From Ustulina deusta (lineage: Eukaryota; Ascomycota; Sordariomycetes; Xylariales; Xylariaceae): a stretch of DNA of 64,000 bases. The translations under genes and the position numbers were made by a program. The stretch's first letter is position 1; every line of letters begins with the position of its first letter. The notes under the pieces were generated by a model, which was given only the letters and a program-made list of their open reading frames with translations, had not been told where the DNA came from and did no database searches. The stretch covers positions 2,480,001 to 2,544,000 of the forward strand of contig JAJNNX010000001.1 of NCBI GenBank assembly GCA_023159155.1. The letters are read 5' to 3'. Below, piece after piece: positions 10,012 through 23,201 of the stretch.

Positions 10012-13000
10012 ATGGCCTCCTACCATCACCCTATGGCTGTGGCCCACCATGGCCAGCCGTCACAGCTGCCAGTGTCAGCGCAAAACCCCGCCATCCCCGC
10101 TGGGACCTTTGCACCGGGGACCAAGATCCAGGTCGGTGAACACAGGGTCATCATACAGAGGTATCTTTCCGAGGGTGGGTTTGCACACGTCTATCTCGTC
10201 AAACTGCCCCGCCCCGTCGACGGCACCGATCAGGCAGTGCTGAAGAGAGTCGCCGTGCCAGACAAGGAGACACTGCGTTCGATGCGGACCGAGGTGGAGA
10301 CCATGAAACGATTGAAAGGACACCGCCCTATTGTGACCTATATAGACTCGCATGCCTCAGAGCTGAAAGGTGGGGGGTACGAGGTCTTTCTGCTGATGGA
10401 ATATTGTGACGGGGGAGGATTGATCGACTTCATGAACACCCGTTTACAGCATCGTCTGACCGAGCCCGAAATCTTGAACATCTTCTCGGATATCGCCGAG
10501 GGTGTTGCTTGTATGCATTACCTCAAGCCGCCATTGCTACACCGGGACCTCAAGGTAGAGAACGTGTTGATTGTTATGCATGATTCGAAGAGGAAGTTCA
10601 AGCTGTGCGATTTTGGGTCTGCGGCACCACCTAGGCCAGCACCTCAAACCGTTGTGGAATGCAGGTTGATAGACGAAGATGTCCAGAAGCACACTACGAT
10701 GCAATATAGGAGCCCGGAGATGGTCGATGTGTACAGGAAACAGCCGATAGATGAGAAATCGGATATTTGGGCCTTAGGCGTTCTTCTTTACAAGCTCTGC
10801 TACTACACAACTCCTTTTGAAGATCAGGGCCAACTTGCCATTTTGAACGCGAGTTATCGATTTCCTGGCTATCCCGTATTCTCCGATAGACTGAAACAGT
10901 TGATTGGTAAGTGGTTCAAGGTTGATCGCCGCACGTTTGTTCTAATAAAGCCCAGCTTCCATGCTTCGAGAAGACCAGGTATCGAGGCCGAATATATATC
11001 AAGTGCTTCGAGAAAGTTGCGTTATGCAGGGCCGTGAAATGCCTATCCATGATGTTTGTCGCCCTCCTGTTGTTGTAAGCCGTTTGCTAACACCCCATAC
11101 AGATATACTCGAATCGCTCACGGTCATCTGAGCCACAAAAGGGGGAGAGACAGCTTCCTGCTGAACGCAAGACCGGCGGTACACCCACCGTGGGTGCTGT
11201 ATATTCCCCGCCTCCACAGCAACAAGCCCAAGTAATTCCCGATATAACACCCATGCGCCGAGGTCGACCAACTACTTCCAACCAAGCTGCGTCTTCACAA
11301 CCTCCAAAAGTTACGGCTGGTGATCCTTTCGCTGCTCTTGACGCCAAGTTAGGAGCCAAGTCAGAGAGTGACGAGCTGTCCTCCAGGTTCCCTACTCTCG
11401 ATCAATTTTCTCTCCTACACGACCAGGGAACCAATTTCGATTTTGATAGCCCAATCTCACCGCAAGCTTCTTCTAATGGGCCAGCAGCACAACTCAACCA
11501 ACGAGTGGCAGAACACCTCGCCCACGATACGTTCGCTAGGCCCCCGGCGAAGTCTATCCTAGCCTCGGAGAACCACAGGCAAGCTAATGACCCGGGTCGT
11601 ACGCAGTCCGCAGCTGCCACAGCCGAGTCACTTCGCCCGTCACCACCGTTGGCACCGCCTCAAAAAACTGCTTCTTCTCCACCAAAGCCAATAGTAGAAA
11701 AAAGCAAAGCCTCTGCAATCATTTCCAACAATCCCGAACTTCAAGCTATTTCATCCACTCTACCGCATTCTAAGCAAGACGCTCCAAATAGGCCAATAAT
11801 GGTTTCTGCTGGAACTATGACAAACCCCCTCGAAATCCCGATTCGTGACTATCCTCCAATCCACCGATTCCCACCAGCAGATCAGCACCGCTCGACAAGC
11901 CTGCCAAGAGAGCAAGATATGCCTACTTCAAGTCAAACACGGTCGGATACAGGCCAGGCTCCTCGACCCTCCCCTAGCCCTCGAATCCCGTCAGTGCAGT
12001 CACAGTCCGCTTTGACGGGACACGCATCTTCATCGCGACCATCCCTAGAATCTGGGCGACCGAGCGTTGAATATCCGGAACCTCTAGTGAGGTCTTCATC
12101 GAGCACGAGTCGATCAAGGCCAGCTAGCATGTATCTTGAATCTAGCATAGATTATCTTCGTGAGCGAGAGGCCGCAGTTAAACCATCACGCACGCCTGGG
12201 TACCCCTCTCCCAAAATGACACCCAGTGTAGGCTCCCCAATAATCGAGCCTCAAGACGAAAGTGCTATTCAGTCCAATGTTGAATTTCTCCGGACGATGG
12301 AAGATTACGATGGTAAGAAGAAGGACAGAGGTGCCAAGCAGCATAGCAAACGTTCAAGTCTCGGTTCATTGTCAGGAACCAAGAACATTCTTGCAGGGAA
12401 ATTTGGTGATGCCTTTAAGCGCTTCGAAGGAAATCCTACAGGCTCTTCTGCACGGACACCGTCCCCCCTAAAAGATACGGAAAACCGTACCCTCACTCCT
12501 ATTGCTGGATCTGAGGCTACAGATGGACGCAGTGATGATGGACATTTTGCGAGTGAAACTGAGTTAAGTCCAGAAATGCGACGAGAGCTTGAAGCCCAGA
12601 GTCTCGCTGATGAGGAGCGAAGAGTAGAAGCGGCGGCAGCCGAGTACAAGCAAAAATTGGCGGCACGCGCGGGAGACCTCGCCCACGCCCCACTCCCGAG
12701 AAGTATAGGTGGTGTTTCGCGAGCCTCAAGTATACAAAACCGGGTACAGAATTTGTTAGAGGAGTCGCACAAATCGTCTCAGCAGATCCAGCGGACTGCA
12801 TCGGGATATGGAAAATTTTCAGACGAAGCACTCGCCAGAAGCCGCGAGGAGAAAGAGCTGCCAGAGCTCCCACATAGGCCCAGTGGTGCTGGTCATGGAC
12901 CACCACCAAAACCTCCTACCAGCTCATCTGAGGCTCTGGCGCGAGTTCGGTCCAGTGGTCAAGGCTCTGGCTCAGCTAGCCGACCGGTACCTCCCATCAA

Positions 13001-13277
13001 ACCAAATCCTGCTCCCAAGCCCACACACTTGAACAATCTTCCGACGGGCGGTCGTCGGTCGCCAACGAAACAACATTTCTCAGCGAGCCATGCTTTTCGA
13101 GCCAGTTCGGACCAGCTGGTGGGGGTCGGTCTACCTGGGCGACCTACATTGGACATGTCTTTGCAAGAGAAGGAGGACTATATTCAGGATTTTAGCAAAA
13201 GGTTTCCAAGTCTTAGTTCCATAGAAATGGTTGAGCGAGATATAGATGCCGAGGCGGATCGAAAAGGCGGACGTTAG
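10012..13277 (+). CDS. ark1: Ark1/Prk1-type (NAK family) Ser/Thr kinase regulating actin and endocytosis
   Basis: Exons 10012-10906, 10956-11053 and 11103-13277 give 1055 residues. An N-terminal kinase domain (about residues 40-330) shows the glycine loop LSEGGFAHVYLV, catalytic lysine in AVLKRV near 75, MEYCDGGGLIDFMN, HRDLKVENVLI near 178, DFGSA near 200 and the NAK-type activation segment TTMQYRSPEMVD. Splicing the two 49-nt introns yields LIASMLREDQVSRPNIYQVL and MPIHDIYSNRSRSSEP, both typical of this family. A disordered tail of about 700 residues is rich in serine and proline (KPPTSSSE, PPIKPNPAPKPTH), as in yeast Ark1/Prk1, where it docks SH3 proteins. Known relatives phosphorylate endocytic coat proteins at cortical actin patches to disassemble them. 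Unusually short introns; nothing broken. Confidence 0.92.
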
Positions 13278-13996
13278 ATAAAACACAGAAGAAGCATGCG
13301 TTTGCCGGCGTTTTTTTTTTTTGTTCCTGGGGGTGAGGCTTTGGTTAATATAGTGCCCACTATTCAATCCTTGGCCAACTCCCAGCTGATATACAGTAGT
13401 TTCGAGATATTAGTTGTGAAACGAAACAACTTCGCGACCTTAGACGTGGAAATGGCGTTTCGAGAGGAGAGGGCAATTGAATAATCAGAATTTTTGGTCT
13501 CGCTCCAATACTGTCCTCTCACACTCAGCTCTCTTGGGCGAGTTTGTGATCAAGCTTGATATCAGCCAACACACAAAACAAAACATATTCGTCGGGTATT
13601 TTTTTTTTACCACTCTATTCGCTGACCATTTATAAATCATTTATACAATTGTGAGAGCATTGAAGACCATGGGGGGAGTAAACAGTAAGAGAAGAGACGT
13701 TGAGAATAAACCACCGTTCTTTGTTATATCGCTCCTCCTAGGTGATCAGTCTAGATCGACTAAATCATAGAACTAAGCAGCTCAAGGTATCTGATCCCAT
13801 TATGAATCATTCATGAAATCCGTTAGCTGCAAGTAGTATCCATGACAGCCTAGTAAATGGATCCTGACTGTATTCCCAAATTCCGTCATTACTCAGAGAT
13901 TCAGACCAATTGCCCTGAGGCAAGAGAGGAATATAAACTAAAAAGTGAGAAAAATGAAACAACAGTTACAACTTTTTGCCTTCGGCAGGTCTTCTT
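13278..13996. other. Convergent 3' flanks of kinase and ACS permease
   Basis: AT-rich 3' flanking DNA between two convergent genes, with short T runs (about 13309-13322 and 13600-13609). No gene seen. Confidence 0.55.
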
Positions 13997-16394
13997 TTAG
14001 TACATGTATTTGTAGCTGGGGTTTAGGTCACCCATCTCAGTCTTCTCATACTCGGAGAGGCCGATGTCAGTGGCCATCTTAGCCCTCCTCCTGTTCTCGA
14101 CGTAGATGGAGATCAGGTAGAGCGTCGACGCTAGTGCGCTTAGGAGAGTGAAGGCTAGGCATACGGCGTAGCCCTTTGTGAAGTATGGGGCGTCGCTGTC
14201 GAGGAAGAGGTAAGTAGCAACAATGCCACCACTAATGAGGGCAAGCAGACAGTCAGTTTTTTCCCCTCGTCATGCAGGAACATGCTGGAAATTCGCATCG
14301 TGTGAGAGGAGTACGTACAGGTTTCCAAACCCTACTTGCCAGGCTGACCCGACAGCTCGACGATGATGACCACCCAGATTCATCTGGAACCAGCAGACGA
14401 CTGCAACATTTGGTCAGCTATTGCCATTTTGAGAGTGATGCGTAAGTATTCCGGAAGCGTGAGGGATTTCAAGACACGGTTCTGGGCCCAAAAAGAGCCG
14501 TCATACTCTGCAATTCGGTAAAAACAAGAGGAAACGTGAGACAGAGAATTGCTTACTTATGGGCAGGACTCCGTACGTGCCGATGGTGAAAAGGTGCAGC
14601 ACAGCATACTCGACTATCGTGTTGGTATGAACTGACAATAAAACGCCGAGGGCCGCGATGAGGATAGCCAACGGCGCGAGGGCGAAGAACGCACGGTGGC
14701 GTGTCCAGTCGGACAGTGCGGCTACAAGCAATGAGAAGACGAAGGAAGCGGCCCACGGTGGAACAGAATGCAGTTGGGTTTGGATGGCGTTGTAGTGGTA
14801 CGTCTTGATGATGGTAGGGGCGAAGAAGGCGTAGCTGTAGGCCGGCACGATCAATCCCAAGTACATGAACCCGCCCAGCCAGATGCGGTGATCCTTCATG
14901 ATTGCGATCGCGTCGCGGAATGTGACCTTGCGCTCGGCCCTATTATTGCCCTGCTCAGCCTTCAAGCGCGCCTTAATATAGGTTTGTTCCTCCTCTGTTA
15001 ACCACTTGGACTCCTCGGGGCTAGAGCGTTGGTTAGTTAGCCAGCAAAGTCAACGCGACAGCCTCGGTAGGGACAGGCGGAAATAACTAATTAAATAAAT
15101 TTCCTACAAAGCGGGGAATGTGAAAAAGAAAATCATTGCGACGACCGCAGTGACGAGACCTTCAAGAATGAAAATCCACCTCCACCCGGAATAGCCTCGT
15201 ACTCCATTCACTAAGTCGCACAGTTAGTTGTCGTCACTCATACGGGTAACGCTTTAGGTTTAACTACATACATTTCCCGATTGCTGATGCGAGAAGGCCT
15301 CCGAAGGCACCGGCGAGTGAAGTGGACGAGAAAAACAGCGAATACCGCTTCTGAGCCTCGTGTCTTTTATACCACATGCCTTCGCGAAAAGAAATAGATT
15401 AGTCCCGTTATTCATTGTGGAGGTCGCACATTGGGCACTGAGGACCACAACGATATAAATTTAGAATATGGAACGCGTACCAATGAGGTAGAAACAACCT
15501 GTTAAACACAATTAGCTTCGACAGCCATATTGCCGGCTCGGATGCTTTTTCTTGACACACCTGGAAACATTCCAGCCTCGAACAGGCCTAGGAAGAAGCG
15601 AGTAGCGAGCTGAGTCAAATGTAAGCACGGGGTTTAGTTTATAGCGAGCATCATTGAAGGGCACTGGAGGGATGGTACATCATAATATTCGCACAATCCA
15701 CACAATTATACGTACCAGACCGCTATAGTTCTGAACCAGCCCCTGAAAGATGGAGACGAGTCCAAAAAGAAACATGCACCCGGATAGCCAGACACGGGGC
15801 GAGAACCGCTTCAAGAGGATGTTGCTGGGGATCTCGAAAACGATATAAGGGACGAAGAAAATAGTCAGAGCTAGCAATTGGCGAAAGATCAGCAAGTGAA
15901 GAGACGAATTAGACCGGCATGTCATCAGAGTAAGGACTCCCTGCCTGTGTTGTATTCCGTCTTCTTCAGACCAAGATCCGCTTCTAAATTGAAGGTTCTG
16001 GCATTTGCTATGTTGACCCGGTCCAAGAAGGCCAGGAGATACAAGATTGTGACGAAGGGGAGGATATGCCAGTCGATGCGGGTCATCATCTTTCGCTCGG
16101 TGGTATGCGGGGGGCACTCGACGACAAGTTCGCCATCGTCGGAGGTGTCGGTGGCGCCCGGATGATCATAAGTCAGGTCTTCCCCCTTTTCATTATCGAA
16201 GCCCGCGCTCGCTGTAGAGTTGATCACATTAGCCCTAGCTAACGAGCTGGTCGTGCCTTTTTCGACCCAATCTTGCCGAAGGAAGCCTCTATGCTCGTGA
16301 TACGAGTGCAGCAACGGGGACGACGAGCGAAAGGGAAATAGAGAAAAAGGCTAGATCTAACACGGCACAAGAGTTCTTCCTTACCAACGGCCAT
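13997..16394 (-). CDS. MFS permease, anion:cation symporter (ACS/Dal5-Tna1-like) family
   Basis: Ten exons: 16385-16394, 15945-16286, 15716-15870, 15561-15609, 15481-15498, 15272-15379, 15108-15210, 14557-15020, 14319-14400, 13997-14231. They total 521 residues and rebuild the ACS pattern throughout: RIDWHILPFVTILYLLAFLDRVNIANA, NTALTIFFVPYIVFEIPSNILLKR, LATRFFLGLFEAGMFPGCFYLIG, WYKRHEAQKRYSLFFSS, NGVRGYSGWRWIFILEG and NLGGHHRRAVGSAWQVGFGN. Relatives import allantoate, nicotinate, pantothenate and similar organic anions; the substrate here cannot be told. The intron at 15871-15944 has a GC donor, and the 18-nt exon 15481-15498 is exceptionally small. The first exon (10 nt, MAVG) and its GAG acceptor at 16287 are the weakest part of the model; the remaining junctions are well supported. 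Confidence 0.85.
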
Positions 16395-19300
16395 TTTAGC
16401 GAGGGTTACGATACGGGGGCAACAGACGACGCTATATCCAATGAACGGCCCAACAATGAAGCAAAAAGCAGACAGCAGCGGAGGAGCAGAAGACACAGAG
16501 AGAATGCGTGAATATGAGCAACAGACGCCAAATTTTTCCAAGAGAAAAAAAAGAAAAGAAAAGACAAGAAAACAAGGAGGTGGTGAAGAAGCGAGAGAAC
16601 GGTCTGTGTTCGCCAGTTTGTCGCGCCGATATTAACGCCGCAGACGCCCGCGGCACTTGACCTTTTCGTCTGTCCAAGACCCAAGCTAGACCCCCTTTGG
16701 CTGTCGATTGGGGATGGTCTCAGCCGAGCAACGCACGCCCACGAGGAGTCTTAAAAATCAGGGTTTGACAAGGATGCGTATTATGGCCGTTATGATAATC
16801 TAGAACGCTTCTGTGAAGCGATGGCCAGTCAGTGCAATGCCCTTACAGACCGCCCGTATTACAAGGACTCTAGGAATAGGAATATTGCGAAGGAGGCGTC
16901 TGATTTCCAATGGACACCCTCCTAAGTGAGTACCCATGGGTGGTCAGCTCTGTATTACCTCAGTACTAAGCCTAACCTACAGCAGGTCCTGATTACAGTC
17001 CCGATGTCGCTGTTTAGGTAATTGACTAGCCTGGGGTAATAGCGTCGTAGTAATACGGTACATCTTCGACAAGGTGCGTTGTGTAGGTACATATAGTCAC
17101 CGCCATCGCATGTGAATCATTTCTCGCTCAGTGGTTCCATTTACCGTAGGTAGTGTAGTGTAGGTACCTAATTCTGCCTACCTTATAGATGGGAAGGTGA
17201 CTGACCAACAATAAGTTAGGTACCTTAAGTACCCAGCTCGATAAGATCTGGCACTATCCAAGGCAGCTTTCCACGAGACAGTTTCCGGGGCACCCGCAAC
17301 TGCCCCGGATTTTCTCCAAGTCTGAATGCGGTCGGATATATCCCGGGAAGCGTGGACGAGCAGTCGTCTCTTCGGTTCCCTAGCTCCGGCGCCATTGGAC
17401 CTAGTCTACCTATTTCCCCCAAGCCCGTTGAGGCTCGTTGTTTCTCCCCCCGAGTATACCTGCGCTACCTAGGTCGAATGTAAGGGCTCGTCGGCGCAAG
17501 TGGGACTAGGTAGCACTTCTAGTTTCTCGACGACGTGGCGCGTGCTGCCAAGGGCGGCGCCTCCCTTTCGGCCCCTCATTTCTCTCCAGCTTCTCCACAC
17601 CCTTGGCTAGACTAGGTAGCTGACCCTAAGAAACCCCCCTTCAATGCGACCGTTTCCTTGTCCTAGAAGCTTGTTTTCTTGTTTTCCAGCCTCTGCCAGC
17701 AGCTTGGCCAATCAGTGGCCGAGATGAGAATCACCGTCGTGTTATACTGATGCTGACGAGTAATGAACGGGATTCGCGTTGTGCTTCTGAATTCCTTGTC
17801 AATTTCGAACCCCCTTTTTTTTTTCTTCTCCTTCTTTCTTTCGTGTGTCATCGAGGAAAACACTATACATCTTTCGGGATCTTAGTGGCAACTGCTAGTT
17901 TCTGGCGCCAAGTTGTGACATGGTCCCTTGGATCTATCTTTCCACCGGCGCATTACATGCGGCATTAGTCCGTGAGTTACGAGCCACGGCATCTCGTGGT
18001 AACTCGAGCAGAAAAGGTCTGCAAGGTGTGCAACGCTGTCGAATCGTGCGGTTTCTCTCCCCAGGATCACATCTCAAAATACGGTTAAAGGGTGTCCCGT
18101 TTTCGCATGTCCACCAAAATCGCACGGCGTCGTGGCGCTGAAACGGGATAACCCAACCCAGCGTCAATAATATCACAATCAAGGATTTCCGACATGAATA
18201 AAACCATTATACATTGCTACAATTTTGGTAGCTTACTGCAGTCTATCTTTATCCAGATTATAGAAGACTTCAGTGTCCAATAATCAACTATTATTAGCAT
18301 TACCCCAGAGTGCGGGGACGACTTGTTGTTACCTTGGTAGGGGTTAATAAGTAGGGGTCTTTATCTGGCTCGAACCTGCTCCAAGGACCCGGATGGCGGG
18401 CACCCAAGATCTGAGCTAAGCCAAGGAGACGGAACCAATAATGCCAGATTAGGCAGAGGGTACGGTACGTGGTAGCACGTGTGACTCCGAGTTTGTGATT
18501 GATTCCGCATCTCGCTCAGGATCAGCCCAGCCTCGGGTACGGGAATAGGCATGATTCTGGCCCATAATGTACAGAATGGTGGATATCATAAAGTTTACTT
18601 CGAAGCCGTAAAAAAAATACTTTGAGTTCCAGTAGTGGTGACAGACGGATCAATCAACACCGTGGAATAAGAAACACCTCACTTACACTTATTGGCAGCA
18701 GATCGCTAAAGTGGAAGATCATTAATGAAGTAATATGCACCTTTCATATTTCTATATATACTAACTAGGCATTTGCGAGCTAGATATCCAGAGGCGGATA
18801 CTATCAGCTAAGACAGGAAAGCACCCTCCTTTTCCCCCTTCTGCTCCTCATTATTTCTTTTTTTTCTTTTCTTCTGTTCTTCTTCCTTTTTTTTTTTTTT
18901 TTTTTTTTCGCCATTGTCATTGTCGTACCATCGGTTTCGGGAGACAGAGGTGATGCAAGAGGATCGTCAGACTGTAGTTAAGGATCAGCTTCATGGGCAC
19001 TTGCCTTGTTGCCTATAACGCCTTAACCAAAGGCGAAAGCGTACACACCAGGCATTGCCAGATTATTCTACACTCCTATCATGAGATTGTCATTGACACC
19101 CGCCACACTCCCGATGTTTATATTGAACGAATCAAATCACTCATCCAGCTAGCATATATAGTCGAGACTTGACAGTCGTGGGCTGGAATATTGTGTAAAT
19201 TGAGAGCGGGCTAGGTTATGAGAGATCTGAACGTTGTGATTACTTTGCGCATGATCGAAATGAACTGCTCAAAAAACGTGTTGAAGGATCTGCTATAATT

Positions 19301-21191
19301 GCCTTAACATAGACCATCAATCCGAAGAATTAGTCATTTGGCGACGAGGAAAAGTTGGGACGTTCTATATTACGTACTGCTATTAGTCTAGATAGGAGGT
19401 AGACTGCAAAGAAGTGGTTTCAGAGGAATGTGGTGCCCACTTTGTTCGTTGTGTCATGTTTTTCACACATCGTTACCTAATATCGCTTGCACCATTTGCA
19501 CCGCCCACGCGTAATATTTAGCCCTACGCAACTAACCACGTGGTTTTCAAATCATGTATGGCATCATCTATACGCTAAATGCCCTCATCATCGATGATAC
19601 AATGCAGTCAATGTTTCTTGACATGGTTCAGCATCTTTGTTATTAGGTTATTAGTGCCGATGTAGATAGAAAGCGTAGGTCATAAGACTGTCATGAGATC
19701 GACTCACTAGCACACCCATACTACGTACATAATTATCAAACTACGAATAAAAGTCGGGTTCCTTGTAGCTGTGTTATGTAACAAATCAGCACTACGAATC
19801 AGTGAGATTATTTTTATTTTGCTAGTAGTTGACTGTGCTCGTTCGATATGGATCTGATACAGACCCAGGGCTTTTCTGGGCAGAGCCCCGGGACCGAATT
19901 GATGCCAAGGAAGATCTACTATGTACTCTCAAGGATGCTGACGAAAAGGGCTCGTCAGATACCCAGGAGTATACTTTTTATGCTTTGGTCCTACACTGCA
20001 TCTACCTATGCTAGTATAGAAGTCGATATGAAACCAAAGGATTGAATGGCTCCATGCAAAACCCTGGAATCCAATTTCTTTCACTGTTTATATATAGGAT
20101 ATGTCGGTTTCACCCAGTAAGTTCCAATGTTGTACGCTCTAGCAGTTGGTATATGGTATACCTGTATGACCTACCTATACATACAGGTGTACCTTGGGTT
20201 TCTGCAGTCCACAAGTATTAAGTGGGCAAATGATCGAAGATACACATAAGTTCGAATCCTATTAGCGCTAGCGCATGTCGGTGTAACAGGTACGATAGAC
20301 AGTGCCTATATTACCCATCACGGTGGATTGCATATCAATTACCTATCTCTATTACATCCTCTACAACCTCAATATCCCGCTTGCCATACACCACGACCAA
20401 CAAGTATACCCGGTACCTTGCATTACTCACTAAAATATTAGCTCGCTTGCCTCAATGCTTCTAGAGCAAGCTTCTAAGGCGTGTCAGGGGCAGCTCTTAT
20501 TCTAAGCAGACTAGCTGTGGGAATTACTCCTCGAGCCATACACGCTAGAGAGGGAGGTACCTAGTGTGGAGTGAACTACAAAAGGCGGGATAAGATTGCA
20601 CTAGTTGGTAGCCACCAAGCTTTACTTGGCAATACGGTACTAGTGTATACTAGATCCCAGCTAGGCAGTTCGTTGGCTCGTCCACGCCACCACCTTGGTC
20701 GAGCACGTCATTCGAGAGGCTCGACTGCACACTTACCACCTATCAGGAGCTGGGATCTTGCACAATAGGTATCTACACTGTCACAGCATCCTGCGATCAA
20801 CTCATGCTCATTCCTGTAATACCTAGTAGGACCCGAACAACCCTGGGTCGTGTCTTTGCCTCACACTTACTAGCGCATCTTGTCCACCGTCGTCTCCCCG
20901 GCCTAGGTCGACGGAGCCGCCGAGATGCAAGATGCAAGATGCTGGGATCTGCTGGGGGGGACATGCTGTGGTGTGCAGTAGTGCTCTTCTTATATCTACC
21001 CGTAACGCAGTTCTGACCGATTTGCCTGAACTCTTTTTCTCTGCACCTTGCATGTCAGCCTGGCAATCCCTCCCATTCGACCCATTGACTTTGGCCGATT
21101 ATCGTGCAATCACCGGGCCGGGACCGTTCGACCGTTTTGACAGCTTCTGCTCATCCATCCCTGCACTCCATCTGGGTCTGAGGCCGTGGGA
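16395..21191. other. Gene-poor interval of about 4.8 kb
   Basis: I find no convincing gene. It separates two divergent permease genes. It contains purine- and pyrimidine-rich patches near the ACS permease promoter (16440-16620), a T22 run at 18887-18908, and short TAGGTACCTA-type motifs near 17158-17230. Small open frames (for example 17225-17422 and 19829-20014) show no family features. A spliced small gene could still be missed. Confidence 0.5.
18887..18908 (+). repeat. Homopolymer T22 tract
   Basis: 22 consecutive T following a CT-rich stretch that begins near 18825. Likely length-variable; no coding nearby. Confidence 0.85.
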
Positions 21192-23201
21192 ATGTCTGTC
21201 GCCATGAAGGTGGACGCCGGTTCGCATTTTCAACCGCCCTCGCCCTACGAGGAGGATGCGGCCGCTGACCGTGGCTGGTCCGCGTGGTTCGGTGGCCCCA
21301 AGACCGCCATCGGTCGTCGCATTGGACCCCGTGTCATTGATGTGTCTGGCGGAAGCCCCGAAGACTCCGACAGCATTCTGAATAGCGACGACATTCTTGA
21401 GAAGCAGATGGCCCAAGAGGCCGGCAGTGCCATTCAATACCGCACTTGCAGTTGGCAGAAGACGGCTGCTTTGCTCTTCTCCGAATACATCTGTCTGGTG
21501 AGTCCTGATTCTACATGGCTAGACTGACAACCCGCCGTGTCTCCGTATCCCTCGTCCAAGTAGTCGTTCGTCCAGAGTCGGGCGCAATCAAGATACAGCG
21601 CTGATAAGGTCTTATTCGATAGGCTATCATGAGCTTCCCCTGGTCTTACAGTGTACTTGGGCTGGTACCTGGGTAAGCTTGCTTCAACTGGTACCATTTA
21701 TCACGAGGGCTATTATACTAAGCCTCTTCGCAGCCTCATTCTCACTGTTGTCCAAGCCCTTCTCGTTCTATATACGTAAGTACCGAGATCCCCTTGTCGC
21801 GTAACCTGGCGCCCATGCTTACTTATTCTGCAGGTCCCTCATCCTATGGCAGTTCTGTTTGCGACATCCCGAAGTCCGTGATGTTTGTGACATAGGGCAG
21901 ATGCTATTCTGGAATAAGAAATGGGCATGGTGGTTCACCGCCGTCATGTTCGTTTTGAATAATACATTTATTCAAGTTGGTGGACCGCACTCCTAGAGCA
22001 CTGTGTCCTGCGATCTAACTTTTTTTTTTCCCTAGGCCCTTCATGTCCTCACTGGAGCCAAGTATGTGAACACCCTGATTGGGGGTGAGACCGACGCTAT
22101 TGCTTGCCAGACAGTAACAATCGGTCTCATCGTCGCTATCATTTCATGGATCGCTTCGCTACCCCGTACTTTCAATGTGCTCTCCCACTTAGGGACTGGA
22201 TCCGCAGTTTTTACATTCATCTCCGTGATCCTGGCTGTCATTTTCGCTGGCATCGAGAGTCATCCCGCTCGTTACACCCTAGAGCCAACCACCGACCCCC
22301 TGACAGGCAAAGCATTGCCCTATGGCGCGCCAATTGTGACTGTGATACCGCTAGCCACAACAACTTTCGTAAATGGTCTCAACGCTTTCCTTAACATTAG
22401 CTACACCTTCATTGGTCAGATCACATTACCCAGCTTTATCGCCGAAATGAAGGAGCCTCGAGACTTCCCCAAGGCTTTGTGGGCGTGTACCATTCTCGAA
22501 ATCATCGTCTTCAGCATCGTTGGAGGCGCTGTATATGCTTATACCGGAAATCAGTACATGACGGCTCCCGCTTTTGGATCTCTGCAGCCCGTGTACAAGA
22601 AGATCGCCTTCTCTTTCATGATTCCCACCATCATCTTCCTCGGCGTCCTTTACGCCTCCGTCTCGGCTCGCTTTGTATTCTTGCGCGTTTTCCACAACTC
22701 GCGACACAAGAACGAGAACACTGTTGTTGGCTGGGCCTCGTGGGCTGCCATCTTACGTATGCATTTTCTCCCCCTGGAACGCCACAAAGCCCTTTGCTAA
22801 TCGTTTGTCCAGTTGTGACCTGGATTTTCGCCTTCATTATTGCAAACTCTATTCCATTCTTCAGCTCCCGTAAGCATCTCCATATTCTACGCAGTAGCGG
22901 TAACCCAACAGCTGATATCTCTACAGTTCTCTCCCTCCTATCCTCTCTATTCGACTCGTTCTTCGGGTTTATCTTCTGGGGAGTGGCTTACTTCCGCATG
23001 CGAAAGGCAGACGGCGCCGTTTCCATCTTCAAGGATCGAACTTTCCGTGGATGGTTTGAGGGTATTCTGAATATCATCATCATCCTGACAGGTATCTTCT
23101 TCCTGACTGTGGGAACATATGCCACCATTCAGGGTATTATAGATGAATATGCTGCAGGGACGGTGGGCCGCCCATTTTCTTGCGCTAGCAATGGCATTTA
23201 A
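21192..23201 (+). CDS. Neutral amino acid permease (AAAP/Mtr-like)
   Basis: Seven exons (21192-21497, 21623-21672, 21734-21775, 21834-21975, 22036-22756, 22813-22869, 22927-23201) give 530 residues. A cytosolic N-terminus of about 90 residues is followed by about 11 membrane helices. Spliced text reads LFSEYICLAIMSFPWSYSVLGLVPG, the family's helix-1 signature, then GLILTVVQALLVLYTSLILWQFC and FIQALHVLTGAKYVNTL. Other family blocks are FVNGLNAFLNISYTFIGQITLPSFIAEMKEPRDFPKAL and, near the end, FRGWFEGILNIIIILTGIFFLTVGTYATIQ. This matches the Neurospora Mtr (N-system) group of the amino acid/auxin permease family, which takes up neutral aliphatic and aromatic amino acids at the plasma membrane with protons. 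An alternative start at the ATG 21204 would remove four residues. Substrate range is inferred from family. Confidence 0.93.

Noticed and set aside
9452..10243. 263-codon plus-strand frame overlapping the start of the Ark1-like kinase
   Set aside because: Starts at GTG, is Ser/Pro/Arg-rich without features, and overlaps the kinase start in another frame; it reflects the CT-rich promoter.
12305..12909. Minus-strand frames inside the Ark1-like kinase tail
   Set aside because: Antisense shadows of a low-complexity coding region; the plus-strand frame is clearly the real one.
20251..20262. GTTCGAATCC resembling a tRNA T-arm
   Set aside because: No matching acceptor stem, D-arm or anticodon stem could be drawn around it.
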